Assembly: GCF_002953195.1 (NCBI RefSeq)
Contig: NZ_CP026377.1
Location: 1,364,001 to 1,428,000 of the forward strand
From: Mixta gaviniae
GTDB lineage: Bacteria > Pseudomonadota > Gammaproteobacteria > Enterobacterales > Enterobacteriaceae
Direction of reading: 5' to 3'
Length of the DNA stretch: 64,000 nt
Shown here: one piece after another, positions 9,134 through 17,596 of the stretch
How positions within the stretch are numbered: position 1 is the stretch's first letter
How the letters are laid out: each line of letters opens with the position of its first letter
Notes under the pieces: generated by a model
Databases searched by the model: none
What the model was told of the DNA's origin: nothing
The model's input: the letters and a program-made list of their open reading frames with translations, nothing else
Program-made: the position numbers and the translations under genes

Positions 9134-9179
9134 TTTTTATTTCACTGAATAGATTGCCGCGCTGAATAAAGCGGCTGCG

Positions 9180-9214
9180 TGTCGATGTCACTCTATTTCG
9201 TCAGATATGTCGGT
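9180..9214. promoter_or_regulatory. Candidate shared FhlA upstream activating site
   Basis: TATTTCGTCAGATATG at 9194-9209 agrees at 12 of 16 positions with the E. coli FhlA palindrome as I remember it. TGTCG motifs flank it at 9180 and 9209. It is about 110 bp upstream of the hycA sigma-54 element and about 65 bp upstream of the hypA one, so one site could serve both divergent promoters. Not tested by any search. Confidence 0.5.
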
Positions 9215-9264
9215 GCGGTGTTAATCATGTCGCGCGCGAGGGGGAGACGCGGGTAAATAAAAGC

Positions 9265-9280
9265 TGGCATTAAAGTTGCA
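9265..9280 (+). promoter_or_regulatory. Sigma-54 promoter of the hyp operon
   Basis: TGGCAT, five bases, then TTGCA is an almost perfect -24/-12 element. It points at hypA, whose ATG is 36 bp downstream, giving a predicted leader of about 25 bases. Together with the hycA promoter it makes the hyc-hyp gap a divergent sigma-54 control region. Confidence 0.9.
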
Positions 9281-9315
9281 GCCTTATTTTCACTACTCTG
9301 CGTGAGGCGAAAATA

Positions 9316-9660
9316 ATGCATGAAATAACCCTGTGCCAGTATGCGGTGGAGATGATGCAGCAGCATGCGCAGCAACATCACGCCCGGCGCATTACCGCCG
9401 TCTGGCTGGAGGTGGGCGCGTTTTCCTGCGTCGAACCGGAAGCGCTGCGCTTCTGTTTTGATATCGCCTGCCGCGAGACGCTGGCGGAAGGCTGTCAGCT
9501 GCATCTGACGACGCCTGCGGCGGAAAGCTGGTGTCACGATTGCCGGCAGGCGATCGCGCTGCTCAGCCCCGGCGTGCTGCGCTGCCCGCAGTGCGGCGGG
9601 CGCAACCTGCGCGTGACGGCCGACGACGGCATGAAAATTAAACGCATTGAAATCGAATAG
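9316..9660 (+). CDS. hypA: HypA, hydrogenase nickel-insertion zinc metallochaperone
   Basis: Works with HypB to deliver nickel to the hydrogenase-3 large subunit. 114 residues. The N-terminal MHE supplies the nickel ligands (backbone amine, His2), and the structural zinc site is visible as CHDC and CPQC in the C-terminal half. The start is supported by a GAGG about 10 bp upstream and by the invariant MHE terminus. It is the first gene of hypABCDE, 24 bp before hypB. Confidence 0.97.
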   Translation: MHEITLCQYAVEMMQQHAQQHHARRITAVWLEVGAFSCVEPEALRFCFDIACRETLAEGCQLHLTTPAAESWCHDCRQAIALLSPGVLRCPQCGGRNLRVTADDGMKIKRIEIE

Positions 9661-9684
9661 GCGTTGTACGCCTGGGGAGAAACT

Positions 9685-10428
9685 ATGTGTAGTACCTGCG
9701 GCTGCGCCAGCGGCGAGCTTCATATTGAAGGCGTCGACAGCGCACACAATCAGCAGCACGGCATTCCCTTTGCGCCGCGTCGGCTGGTAGATATCGAAAT
9801 GGATATCCTGGCGAAGAATAACCATATCGCCGCCCATAACCGCGCCCATTTCGCCGCCGCCTCACAGCTGGCGCTAAACCTGGTTTCCAGCCCTGGCGCC
9901 GGGAAAACCACGCTGCTGACGCAAACGCTGAAGCGTCTTGCGTCGCAGGTGAGCTGCGCGGTGATCGAGGGCGACCAGCAAACCAGCAATGACGCCGACC
10001 GCATCCGCGCCACCGGCGTGGCGGCGATTCAGGTCAATACCGGCAAAGGCTGCCACCTCGATGCGCAGATGGTTCACGAGGCGCTGCATCAGCTGGCGCC
10101 GCCGGCCCATAGCCTGCTGTTTATCGAAAACGTCGGCAACCTGGTCTGCCCGGCCAGCTTCGACCTCGGCGAGCGCCATAAGGTTGCGGTGCTGTCAGTG
10201 ACGGAAGGCGAGGACAAGCCGCTGAAGTATCCCCATATGTTCGCCGCCAGTAGCCTGATGATCCTGAACAAAATCGATCTGCTGCCCTATCTCGATTTCG
10301 ACGTGGCGGCCTGCATTGCCAATGCGCGTCAGGTCAATCCCGCTATCGGCGTGATCCTGCTATCGGCTACCACCGGCGAAGGCATGGATCGCTGGCTCGC
10401 ATGGCTGGAGCAGCAGCGATGTGCATAG
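9685..10428 (+). CDS. hypB: HypB, GTPase for nickel insertion
   Basis: SIMIBI-class GTPase that drives nickel transfer into [NiFe] hydrogenase. 247 residues from ATG 9685, which has a GGGGAGA Shine-Dalgarno; a longer reading frame from 9664 is not supported. The high-affinity nickel motif MCSTCGC is intact at the N-terminus, the P-loop SPGAGKTT is at 69-76, and [16 protein letters not shown] contains the switch region with the second metal site. It lacks about 40 residues of the linker between the nickel motif and the GTPase domain of E. coli HypB (about 290 residues). The stop overlaps hypC by 10 bp. Confidence 0.96.
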   Translation: MCSTCGCASGELHIEGVDSAHNQQHGIPFAPRRLVDIEMDILAKNNHIAAHNRAHFAAASQLALNLVSSPGAGKTTLLTQTLKRLASQVSCAVIEGDQQTSNDADRIRATGVAAIQVNTGKGCHLDAQMVHEALHQLAPPAHSLLFIENVGNLVCPASFDLGERHKVAVLSVTEGEDKPLKYPHMFAASSLMILNKIDLLPYLDFDVAACIANARQVNPAIGVILLSATTGEGMDRWLAWLEQQRCA

Positions 10429-10694
10429 GCATTCCGGGGCAGATCGTGGCGCTGCATCCGCAGCCCGACAGTGCCTGGGCGGACGTCTGCGGCATGCGGC
10501 GCGAGGTGAACGTTAGCCTGGTCAGCGGCGGTGACCGCGCGGACCTGATCGGCGGCTGGGTGCTGATCCATGTCGGCTTCGCCCTCAGCCGGCTGGATGA
10601 GCAGGAAGCGCGGCAGACGCTGGCGGCGCTGCAGGCGATGGGGGAAGTGGAAGCGGACGTGGTGCTGTTTCTCGGCGCCGGGGAGAAGAGGTAA
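10419..10694 (+). CDS. hypC: HypC, hydrogenase assembly chaperone
   Basis: Small chaperone that carries the Fe(CN)2CO moiety with HypD and docks on the hydrogenase large-subunit precursor. 91 residues from ATG 10419. This start leaves the essential Cys2 (MCIGIPGQI), as in all HypC proteins; the upstream in-frame ATG would bury it. It overlaps hypB by 10 bp and hypD by one base (TAATG), so translation is coupled. Confidence 0.96.
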   Translation: MCIGIPGQIVALHPQPDSAWADVCGMRREVNVSLVSGGDRADLIGGWVLIHVGFALSRLDEQEARQTLAALQAMGEVEADVVLFLGAGEKR

Positions 10695-11833
10695 TGCGTT
10701 TTGTTGATGAGTTTCGTGATGCGCAGCTGGCGCAAAAGCTGGTTGAGCGTCTGCATCAGCGCGCGGCGCGGCTGCCGTTTAGCGCGCAAAAGCCGATGCA
10801 GGTGATGGAGGTGTGCGGCGGACATACGCACGCCATTTTTAAGTTCGGTCTGGATAAGCTGCTGCCGCCGCAGCTGGAGTTTATTCACGGGCCGGGCTGC
10901 CCGGTCTGCGTGCTGCCGATGGGGCGCATCGACGCCTGCTGCGACATCGCCGCACAGCCCGGGGTGATTTTCTGCACCTTCGGTGATGCGCTGCGCGTGC
11001 CCGGCAAACAGGGTTCGCTGCTGCAGGCGCGCGAGCGCGGCGCCGACGTGCGGGTCATCTACTCGCCGCTCGATGCGCTGCAGCTGGCGCGGGAGAATCC
11101 GCAGCGGCAGGTGGTATTTTTCGCGCTTGGCTTTGAAACCACCATGCCGGTGACCGCCGTTACACTGCAACAGGCGCGGCGCGAAAAGCGGCTTAACTTT
11201 ACCGTTTTTTGCCAGCATATCAGCCTGATGCCGACCCTGCGCAGCCTGCTGCAGCGGGAAGATGTGCGCATCGACGCCTTTCTCGCGCCCGGCCATGTCA
11301 GCATGGTGATCGGCGCCGCCCCCTATCGGTTTATTCAGCGGCAGTTCGGTAAGCCGCTGGTGATTAGCGGGTTTGAGCCGCTTGATATGCTGCAAAGCGT
11401 GTTGATGCTGGTGGAGCAGGTGAACAGCGCGCGCTGCCGCACGGAAAACCAGTATCGCCGCGTCGTGCCGGCGGCGGGCAATCCGCTGGCGCAGCAGGCG
11501 ATACGCGCGGTGTTCCGACGCGGCGGCGACAGCGAGTGGCGCGGGTTGGGAATGATTGAGGCGTCCGGCATCGCCCTGACGGCGGAGTACGCCGACTTTG
11601 ACGCCGAGCGGCGTTTTCATCCGCGGCGGCACGCGGTCAGCGACGATCCGCGCGCGCGCTGCGGCGAAGTGCTGACCGGGCGCTGCAAACCGCATCACTG
11701 CCCGCTGTTCGGCCACGGCTGTACGCCGCATAACGCCTTCGGCGCGCTGATGGTATCGTCCGAGGGCGCCTGCGCCGCCTGGTATCAATACCGGCATCAG
11801 GAGATGCCGCTTACAGAGAGGACGGCAGGATGA
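10694..11833 (+). CDS. hypD: HypD, Fe-CN/CO cofactor assembly protein
   Basis: 4Fe-4S protein that with HypC is the scaffold on which the Fe(CN)2CO group of [NiFe] hydrogenases is built. 379 residues. Cys41 in VCGGHTHAIFK and Cys69/Cys72 in HGPGCPVCVLP fall at the same numbers as the functional cysteines of E. coli HypD. The C-terminal cluster cysteines are in RCGEVLTGRCKPHHCPLFG. The start overlaps the hypC stop, and the stop overlaps the hypE start (ATGA). Confidence 0.97.
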   Translation: MRFVDEFRDAQLAQKLVERLHQRAARLPFSAQKPMQVMEVCGGHTHAIFKFGLDKLLPPQLEFIHGPGCPVCVLPMGRIDACCDIAAQPGVIFCTFGDALRVPGKQGSLLQARERGADVRVIYSPLDALQLARENPQRQVVFFALGFETTMPVTAVTLQQARREKRLNFTVFCQHISLMPTLRSLLQREDVRIDAFLAPGHVSMVIGAAPYRFIQRQFGKPLVISGFEPLDMLQSVLMLVEQVNSARCRTENQYRRVVPAAGNPLAQQAIRAVFRRGGDSEWRGLGMIEASGIALTAEYADFDAERRFHPRRHAVSDDPRARCGEVLTGRCKPHHCPLFGHGCTPHNAFGALMVSSEGACAAWYQYRHQEMPLTERTAG

Positions 11834-12867
11834 ACCTGGACCCGATAAGCCCGCGCGCGCAGGGGGTGACGATGGCCCACGGCAGCGGCGGCCGCGCCAT
11901 GCAGCAGCTGATCGAGCAGATGTTTCTGCAGGCGTTTGATAACCCCTGGCTGCGCGAGCAGGAGGATGGCGCGCGACTGGCGCTCAGCGACCTTTGCGCG
12001 CAGGGCGACCGGCTCGCCTTTACCACCGACAGCTATGTTATCGATCCGATTTTCTTTCCCGGCGGCAATATCGGCAAGCTGGCCGTGTGCGGTACGGCGA
12101 ACGATCTGGCGGTCTGCGGCGCGACGCCCGCCTGGCTCTCCTGCGGCTTTATTCTGGAGGAGGGTTTTTCGCTCGACGCGCTGCGTGAGATTGTCAGTGC
12201 GATGGCGCAGACCGCGCGCGACGCGGGCATCGCTATCGTTACCGGCGATACCAAAGTGGTGCAGCGCGGGGCGGCCGATAAAATTTTTATCAACACCTCT
12301 GGTATCGGCGCCATCCCGTCGGCGGTGAGATGGGCAGCTACGGCGATGCAACCCGGCGATAAGGTGATCGTCAGCGGCACGCTGGGCGACCATGGTGCGA
12401 CCATCCTGAATTTACGCGAGCGGCTGGGAATGGATCTCGGCGTGGAGAGCGACTGCGCGGTGCTGGCACCGTTGATTGCGCCGCTACACGCAATTGCCGG
12501 GGTGCGCGCGCTGCGCGATGCGACGCGCGGCGGGGTTAACGCCATTCTGCATGAGTTCGCCCGGGCAAGCGGCTACGGCATCGTCATTGATGAAAACGCG
12601 CTGCCGGTCAGGCCGGCGGTGCGCGGCATCTGCGAGCTGCTGGGGCTGGAACCGATTAATTTCGCTAATGAAGGAAAGGTGGTGCTGGTGACCTCGCCGC
12701 AGGCGGAGGCGACGACGCTGAAGGCGCTGCGCAGTCACCCTCTGGGGCGCGACGCGGCGACCGTTGGCGAGGTGACACCGGAGCCGCAGGTGGCGCTGCG
12801 CGGGCTGTTGGGCGTCACGCGACAGCTGATGTTGCCTCATGCCGAACCTTTACCCCGCATTTGTTGA
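11830..12867 (+). CDS. hypE: HypE, carbamoyl dehydratase for cyanide ligands
   Basis: PurM-like ATPase that dehydrates the thiocarbamoyl group on its own C-terminal cysteine to thiocyanate, the CN source for the hydrogenase iron. 345 residues ending in PRIC, so the reactive C-terminal cysteine is in place. The N-terminal MAHGSGGRAMQQL and DSYVIDPIFFPGG are family signatures. The partner HypF, which makes the carbamoyl group, is not in this window. Last hyp gene; the gap to fhlA is 81 bp and contains a 7-bp inverted repeat at 12892-12920. Confidence 0.97.
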   Translation: MNLDPISPRAQGVTMAHGSGGRAMQQLIEQMFLQAFDNPWLREQEDGARLALSDLCAQGDRLAFTTDSYVIDPIFFPGGNIGKLAVCGTANDLAVCGATPAWLSCGFILEEGFSLDALREIVSAMAQTARDAGIAIVTGDTKVVQRGAADKIFINTSGIGAIPSAVRWAATAMQPGDKVIVSGTLGDHGATILNLRERLGMDLGVESDCAVLAPLIAPLHAIAGVRALRDATRGGVNAILHEFARASGYGIVIDENALPVRPAVRGICELLGLEPINFANEGKVVLVTSPQAEATTLKALRSHPLGRDAATVGEVTPEPQVALRGLLGVTRQLMLPHAEPLPRIC

Positions 12868-12948
12868 TCTCGCCTGGGGTCGCGCGCGCTGAAGGGCGTA
12901 CACTTTTCGCTATCGCCCTTCCTGTTAACCTCTTCCAGTCGGTAATTC

Positions 12949-15066
12949 ATGTTAGCTAATAAGAATGCTGTCCAGAGTACAACGATGAACGCCAGAAAGC
13001 AGAAAGGTTTACTGGAGCTGACCTACAGCCTGCTGCAACAGCAGAGCATGACCTCCCTGATCGAAACCCTGAACCAGACGGTGCAGCACGCCGGCATCGC
13101 CGATGCGGTGTCGCTGGTGCTGTTTAACGGCGACGGCGCGCGCGTCAGCTTTTACGGCGTCGACGCTCATCGCCAGCCGATCGGCTATGAAGATGAAACC
13201 CTGCTGGCGACCGGGCCGGTCAGCGCGCTGCGCGATCGCGCGGAGACGCAGGCCTGGCGCAGCGCCGCGCTGCATCTGCGCTATCCGCAGCTGGCGGTGC
13301 TGAAGCTCTATCCGCCGTTTAGCGACTACTGTCTGGTGCCGCTGCTCGCCTCTTCGCGCCTGCTGGGCGGCTGCGAATTCATTCGGCAGCGCGGGCGGCC
13401 CTTTAGCGAAGAGGATCAAAACGGCCTGTATGAGTTCTGCATGCTGGTGGCCATCGCCGTGGAGCAGGTGCAGCTGCGTGAAAGCATGCGGCTGCAGCAG
13501 TCGCTGCTGCGTCATGAGCGCGATAATTTCAGCATCCTGGTGGATATCACCAACGCGGTGCTGTCGCGTCTCGATCTTGATGAGCTGACCGGCGAAATTG
13601 CCCGCGTGATCCACCATTTCTTTCATATCAACGCCATCAGCATTGTCCTGTGCAACGCCGGCAAAGAGAGCGCCTGGGCAGACGTTTACGCCACGCTTTA
13701 CGTGCAGGAGCATCAGGCGCGGCGCGAGCAGTCGCGCAAGGCGCTGGCCGGATCGCCGGAGGAGCAGGTGATGAAAAGCGGCGAGATGACGCTGCTCAGC
13801 GTTGGCCCGGCCAGCGCGCCCTACAGTGAGGATGGTTCGCTGTTTCAACGGCTGTGGCCGGATCGCGACAAGACGCTCTGCATGCTGCCGCTGCGTTTCG
13901 GCCAGAAAACGCTGGGTGTCCTGAAACTGGCGCAGCCGCAGCCTGATAACTTTAACGCAGCCAACCTGCGCGTGCTGGAGCAGATCGCCGAACGCATCGC
14001 CATCGCGGTGGATAACGCGCTCGCCTATCAGGAGATCAAAAACCTGAAAGAGAAGCTGCAGCATGAAAACCGCTATCTGACCGAGCAGATCAACAGCGAC
14101 AACGCCGATTTTTACGATATCGTCGGGCGCAGCGCGGCGATGGCGGAGGTGCTAAAGCAGGTGCAGATTGTGGCGAAAAGCGACTGCACGGTGCTGATCC
14201 TCGGCGAGACCGGCACCGGCAAGGAGCTGATCGCCCGGGCGATCCACCATCTCAGCGATCGTCATCATAAGCGTATGGTGAAAATGAACTGCGCGGCGAT
14301 GCCCGCCGGGCTGATGGAGAGCGACCTGTTCGGTCATGAGAAGGGGGCTTTTACCGGTGCCACCTCGCAGCGTATGGGGCGTTTCGAACTGGCGGATGAA
14401 GGCACGCTGTTCCTCGATGAGGTGGGCGAGATCCCGCTGGAGCTGCAGCCGAAGCTGCTGCGCATCCTGCAGGAGCAGGAGTTTGAGCGCGTCGGCGGCA
14501 GCAAGCAGATTTCAGTCAACGTGCGGGTGATTGCGGCGACCAATCGCGATCTGCAGCAGATGGTGAAGGAGAAAACTTTCCGCAGCGATCTCTTCTACCG
14601 GCTGAATGTTTTTCCCATCGTGATCCCGCCGCTGCGCGAGCGGCCGGAGGATATTCCGCAGCTGGTGAAATTTCTCACCTGTAAAATCGCCAAGCGCATG
14701 CAGCGCACCATCGAGAGCATCCCGGCGGAGACGCTGCGTTTGCTGAGCCGGATGCCGTGGCCGGGCAACGTACGCGAGCTGGAGAACGTGATTGAGCGCG
14801 CGGTACTGATGACGCGTGGCACGGTGCTGGATCTCCCTCTGCCGGAGATGAACGACGGGCTGGCACGCTTTGCCGGCGCGTCGGTACCGGCAAGCGCCGC
14901 GCCCGCTTCGCCAACGCATGAGGATGAGCGCGAACGCATTGTTCAGGCGCTGAAGGAGAGCAACGGCGTGGTCGCCGGGCCGCGCGGCGCGGCGGCGCGC
15001 CTCGGCCTGAAACGCACCACGCTGCTGTCACGCATGAAAAAGCTCGGCATCAGCGCGAAATCCTGA
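12949..15066 (+). CDS. fhlA: FhlA, formate-responsive sigma-54 activator
   Basis: Transcriptional activator of the formate regulon (hyc, hyp, hydN, fdhF). 705 residues (E. coli 692). Two GAF-type sensory segments occupy about residues 20-175 and 200-365. The AAA+ domain has Walker A GETGTGKE at 419-426, the sigma-54 loop GAFTGA at 466-471 and Walker B LFLDEVGE. A Fis-type helix-turn-helix ends the protein (GPRGAAARLGLKRTTLLSRMKKLG). It has no phosphorylation receiver domain, as in E. coli, where formate is the direct signal. The start is uncertain: ATG 12985 (MNARKQKGLLEL) is also possible, and neither ATG has a strong Shine-Dalgarno. Confidence 0.96.
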   Translation: MLANKNAVQSTTMNARKQKGLLELTYSLLQQQSMTSLIETLNQTVQHAGIADAVSLVLFNGDGARVSFYGVDAHRQPIGYEDETLLATGPVSALRDRAETQAWRSAALHLRYPQLAVLKLYPPFSDYCLVPLLASSRLLGGCEFIRQRGRPFSEEDQNGLYEFCMLVAIAVEQVQLRESMRLQQSLLRHERDNFSILVDITNAVLSRLDLDELTGEIARVIHHFFHINAISIVLCNAGKESAWADVYATLYVQEHQARREQSRKALAGSPEEQVMKSGEMTLLSVGPASAPYSEDGSLFQRLWPDRDKTLCMLPLRFGQKTLGVLKLAQPQPDNFNAANLRVLEQIAERIAIAVDNALAYQEIKNLKEKLQHENRYLTEQINSDNADFYDIVGRSAAMAEVLKQVQIVAKSDCTVLILGETGTGKELIARAIHHLSDRHHKRMVKMNCAAMPAGLMESDLFGHEKGAFTGATSQRMGRFELADEGTLFLDEVGEIPLELQPKLLRILQEQEFERVGGSKQISVNVRVIAATNRDLQQMVKEKTFRSDLFYRLNVFPIVIPPLRERPEDIPQLVKFLTCKIAKRMQRTIESIPAETLRLLSRMPWPGNVRELENVIERAVLMTRGTVLDLPLPEMNDGLARFAGASVPASAAPASPTHEDERERIVQALKESNGVVAGPRGAAARLGLKRTTLLSRMKKLGISAKS

Positions 15067-15230
15067 GCGGCCGCCGGTACCGCAGAACAGGGCGTTTAGG
15101 CGCAGGCGATCGGCAATCGCGCGGCATCAAAATGGCGTTGAAACCGGCCTTTATGCGCGCGCCGGCGGTCGCGCCCGTCCGCATCGTCAGCTAAGCTGAG
15201 GCTCAGGTAATCTGAGCGGGAGAGAAGCGT

Positions 15231-16052
15231 ATGGCAGAGGTTAAGCTGGTGGCGGTGGATATGGACGGCACCTTTCTCGATGACGGAAAAAACTATAACC
15301 GCGCGCGTTTTCAACAGCAGTATGCGCAACTCAAGGCGCGCGGCATCCGTTTTGTCGTCGCCAGCGGCAATCAGTACTATCAGCTGCGCTCCTTTTTCCC
15401 CGAGATCGCCGATGAAATCGCCTTTGTGGCGGAGAACGGTGCTTATGTGGTCGAGGCGGGAGAAGATCGCTTTGTCGGCGAGTTTAGCCGCGATGATGTG
15501 GTGAAAATTATCGATACGCTGCGGCGCGGCAACTATCCCGGGCTAAATTTCGTGCTGTGCGGCTATCACAGCGCCTGGTATTTCCCGGATGCGCCCGCCG
15601 ACTATATCGATAAGATGCGTCGCTACTGTCATCGGCTGCAGGCGGCGTCGCATCTGGATGAGATTAACGATCGCCTGTTTAAGTTCGCGCTGAACCTGTC
15701 TGATGAGTATGTGCCGATATTGATGACGGATATCGAACGCCATCATGCGGGCGTGGCGACCGCGGTCACCAGTGGACACGGCTCGGCCGATTTGATCATT
15801 CCAGGGCTGCATAAGGCGCACGGGCTGGCGCTTTTGCAGCAGCGTTGGGGCATCGGGACGCAGCAGGTCCTGGCGTTTGGCGACGGCGGCAACGATCTGG
15901 AGATGCTGCATCAGGCGGGCTTCGGCTTCGCGATGGCCAATGCGCCGGAGCGGGTGAAGGCGGCGGCGCGCTATCAGGCGCCGACCAATAACCAGCAGGG
16001 CGTGCTGGAGGTGATTCAGCAACTGCTGGATGGCCGCGCGCCCTTTGCCTGA
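15231..16052 (+). CDS. ybiV: HAD-superfamily (Cof-type) sugar phosphatase, YbiV-like
   Basis: Cof-type HAD hydrolase expected to dephosphorylate sugar phosphates; the E. coli YbiV/YbjI group it resembles acts on several hexose and pentose phosphates. 273 residues. Motif I is DMDGTFLDD near residue 9, motif II includes VVASGNQYYQL, and motif IV is GDGGNDLEML near the C-terminus. A C2-type cap lies between. Closest by memory to YbiV (SupH): both share NQYYQLRSFFPEIA-like and FALNLSDE stretches. Preceded by GGGAGAG 6 bp before the ATG. Single-gene unit between fhlA and a leftward dehydrogenase gene. Confidence 0.85.
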   Translation: MAEVKLVAVDMDGTFLDDGKNYNRARFQQQYAQLKARGIRFVVASGNQYYQLRSFFPEIADEIAFVAENGAYVVEAGEDRFVGEFSRDDVVKIIDTLRRGNYPGLNFVLCGYHSAWYFPDAPADYIDKMRRYCHRLQAASHLDEINDRLFKFALNLSDEYVPILMTDIERHHAGVATAVTSGHGSADLIIPGLHKAHGLALLQQRWGIGTQQVLAFGDGGNDLEMLHQAGFGFAMANAPERVKAAARYQAPTNNQQGVLEVIQQLLDGRAPFA

Positions 16053-16103
16053 GCGGTGTGTCGCGAACGCCTCTTTAGCGCGCTAATCTGCCCAGGGTCT
16101 ACG

Positions 16104-16209
16104 CTTACGCGTCACAGCGGTAAGCGCGCGTCAACATTTCGCGTAGCTGCGCACCACCTCTGTTACGCGTCGCAGCGGTAAGCCTGCGTCAACATTTCGC
16201 GCATCTGCG
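16104..16209 (-). repeat. Tandem duplication of the 3' end of the alcohol dehydrogenase gene
   Basis: The last 48 bases of the dehydrogenase gene (16163-16210, including the stop codon) are repeated downstream at 16105-16152 with about five mismatches, at a 58-bp offset. Translated, the extra copy reads AQLREMLTRAYRCDA and a stop, against AQMREMLTQAYRCDA in the gene. The extra copy lies beyond the stop codon and is not expected to be translated. Confidence 0.85.
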
Positions 16210-17305
16210 CGTCGCTATAATCGACCAGCGAATTTTTGCTGTTAGCGCGCGCCAGGATCCAGCCTGTTTCTTCCACGCTCAGCGGTGGTGGCGCGCGCCA
16301 GAACGGGTAGACCGCCTGCGCCTGCAGCCACTGCGCCAGATAGCGTGCGGGTTCAGCATGCGCCGCGCCAAACAGCGCCAGATCCAACTCCGCCATCAGC
16401 GCCCGCTGCTGCGGGTGATCGCTGCTCGCCAGCAGGTCGAGAAAGGGCAGCAGCAGGCGACCGCACACTTCGCCATGATGATAATCTTTGATAGCCCCCA
16501 GCTCCCCGGCGATACCGTGGATCACCCCAAGCCCCGCCATGCTCAGGCTCTGCCCGCCGAGCCATGAGGCCATCAGCATCGCTTCACGCGCCGCTTCGCC
16601 CTGGCGGTCCTGACGGTTCAATGCCGGCCAGGCCTGAACAAAAAGTCGCATGCCGCTCAGCGCGGTTTGACGGGTAAAGAGGGTCCCCTTCGCCGACAGC
16701 CAGGCTTCAAACAGATGGGTAAAGGCATCGATGGCGCAGCAGACCAGAATCTGGTCCGGCGTGTTATCGAGCAGGTCGGCATCCAGGATCGCCACCGGCG
16801 GTACAAAACTGGCGTGGCGTAGCGAGGCTTTGACCTTCACCTCGCCTTTATCGGTAACCACGGCGTTCTGCGTCGCCTCGCTGCCGGTGCCGGCTGTAGT
16901 GGGAATGGCGATCACGGGCAATGTGGCGCCGCTAACTGGCGTATCGCCAACCTTCTCCAGATAGCGCAGGGTATTTAACGGATGCTGGCTGACCGCGGCG
17001 AACGCTTTTGCCGCATCCAGCACGCTGCCGCCGCCGATGGCGACCACGCGCGTCGCCTGGCCACGCCAGCGCGCGACCCAGCGGTCAATCTCGTCCGGCG
17101 ACGCTTCATGGGCAACGATTTCATGGCCAATCAGCAGCGGCGTCAGCGCCGGAGCCAGCGCGGCGTAATGCGGGCCATGAAGAAAGGAGGCGCCGCAAAA
17201 CAGCAGGGTAGGCTGCGGCTGCTGTTGCAGCAGAGAAGGCAGCTGTTGCAGGCTGCCGCGGCCAAAAAAAGTTTGTCGGTTGGCGATCGTCTGGCTGGTT
17301 AACAC
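16163..17305 (-). CDS. Iron-containing (group III) alcohol dehydrogenase
   Basis: NAD(P)-dependent alcohol dehydrogenase of the iron-activated family; the substrate cannot be read from sequence. 380 residues from a GTG start at 17305, preceded by GGCGG 8 bp upstream. A longer frame reaches 17377 but has no Shine-Dalgarno and extends beyond the family N-terminus. The nucleotide-binding GGGSVLDAAK is followed by PTTAGTGSEAT. Metal ligands are visible as an Asp/His pair in IDAFTH and two His in VIHGIAGELGAIKDYHHGE. It stands alone, leftward, between two rightward genes. It is not part of the hydrogenase locus by strand or spacing. Its 3' end is duplicated just downstream. Confidence 0.88.
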   Translation of the reverse strand: MLTSQTIANRQTFFGRGSLQQLPSLLQQQPQPTLLFCGASFLHGPHYAALAPALTPLLIGHEIVAHEASPDEIDRWVARWRGQATRVVAIGGGSVLDAAKAFAAVSQHPLNTLRYLEKVGDTPVSGATLPVIAIPTTAGTGSEATQNAVVTDKGEVKVKASLRHASFVPPVAILDADLLDNTPDQILVCCAIDAFTHLFEAWLSAKGTLFTRQTALSGMRLFVQAWPALNRQDRQGEAAREAMLMASWLGGQSLSMAGLGVIHGIAGELGAIKDYHHGEVCGRLLLPFLDLLASSDHPQQRALMAELDLALFGAAHAEPARYLAQWLQAQAVYPFWRAPPPLSVEETGWILARANSKNSLVDYSDAQMREMLTQAYRCDA

Positions 17306-17471
17306 ATTTATTTCCGCCGCACTATGATTGAGGTGACGACGAGTGTAGCAGCGTATAGCGTGCCGGCGAAAAGCCACAGGCCGTTAACCGGGCCGCAAAA
17401 AGTTGATCACCTTCGCAAATCAGTAATTCTGCCTGCTCCCCTCATTCCGGTGACAATTTGTTACCGTTACC

Positions 17472-17487
17472 ATGTTATCGGTAACAC
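17472..17487. promoter_or_regulatory. GntR-type operator upstream of gntT
   Basis: ATGTTATCGGTAACAC is close to the palindromic operator bound by the gluconate repressor GntR in E. coli (ATGTTACC-GGTAACAT type). A second half-like copy, TTTGTTACCGTTAC, lies directly upstream at 17457-17470. The position, 110-125 bp before gntT, suits repression in the absence of gluconate. Motif call only. Confidence 0.7.
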
Positions 17488-17596
17488 TCAGGCGCATCCT
17501 CTGCGCTCTATACCCTGTCGCGCAGCGCGCTGCCGACCTGTTCATAATTAAAATTGAGGCCGTGCGCCTTTCGCGGCCATTCACCGGAGAAAATGT

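Noticed and set aside
10367..11797. 476-codon frame antisense to hypC-hypD
   Set aside because: Long only because of high GC3 in the hyp genes; no start signal, no domain, and hypC and hypD are certain.
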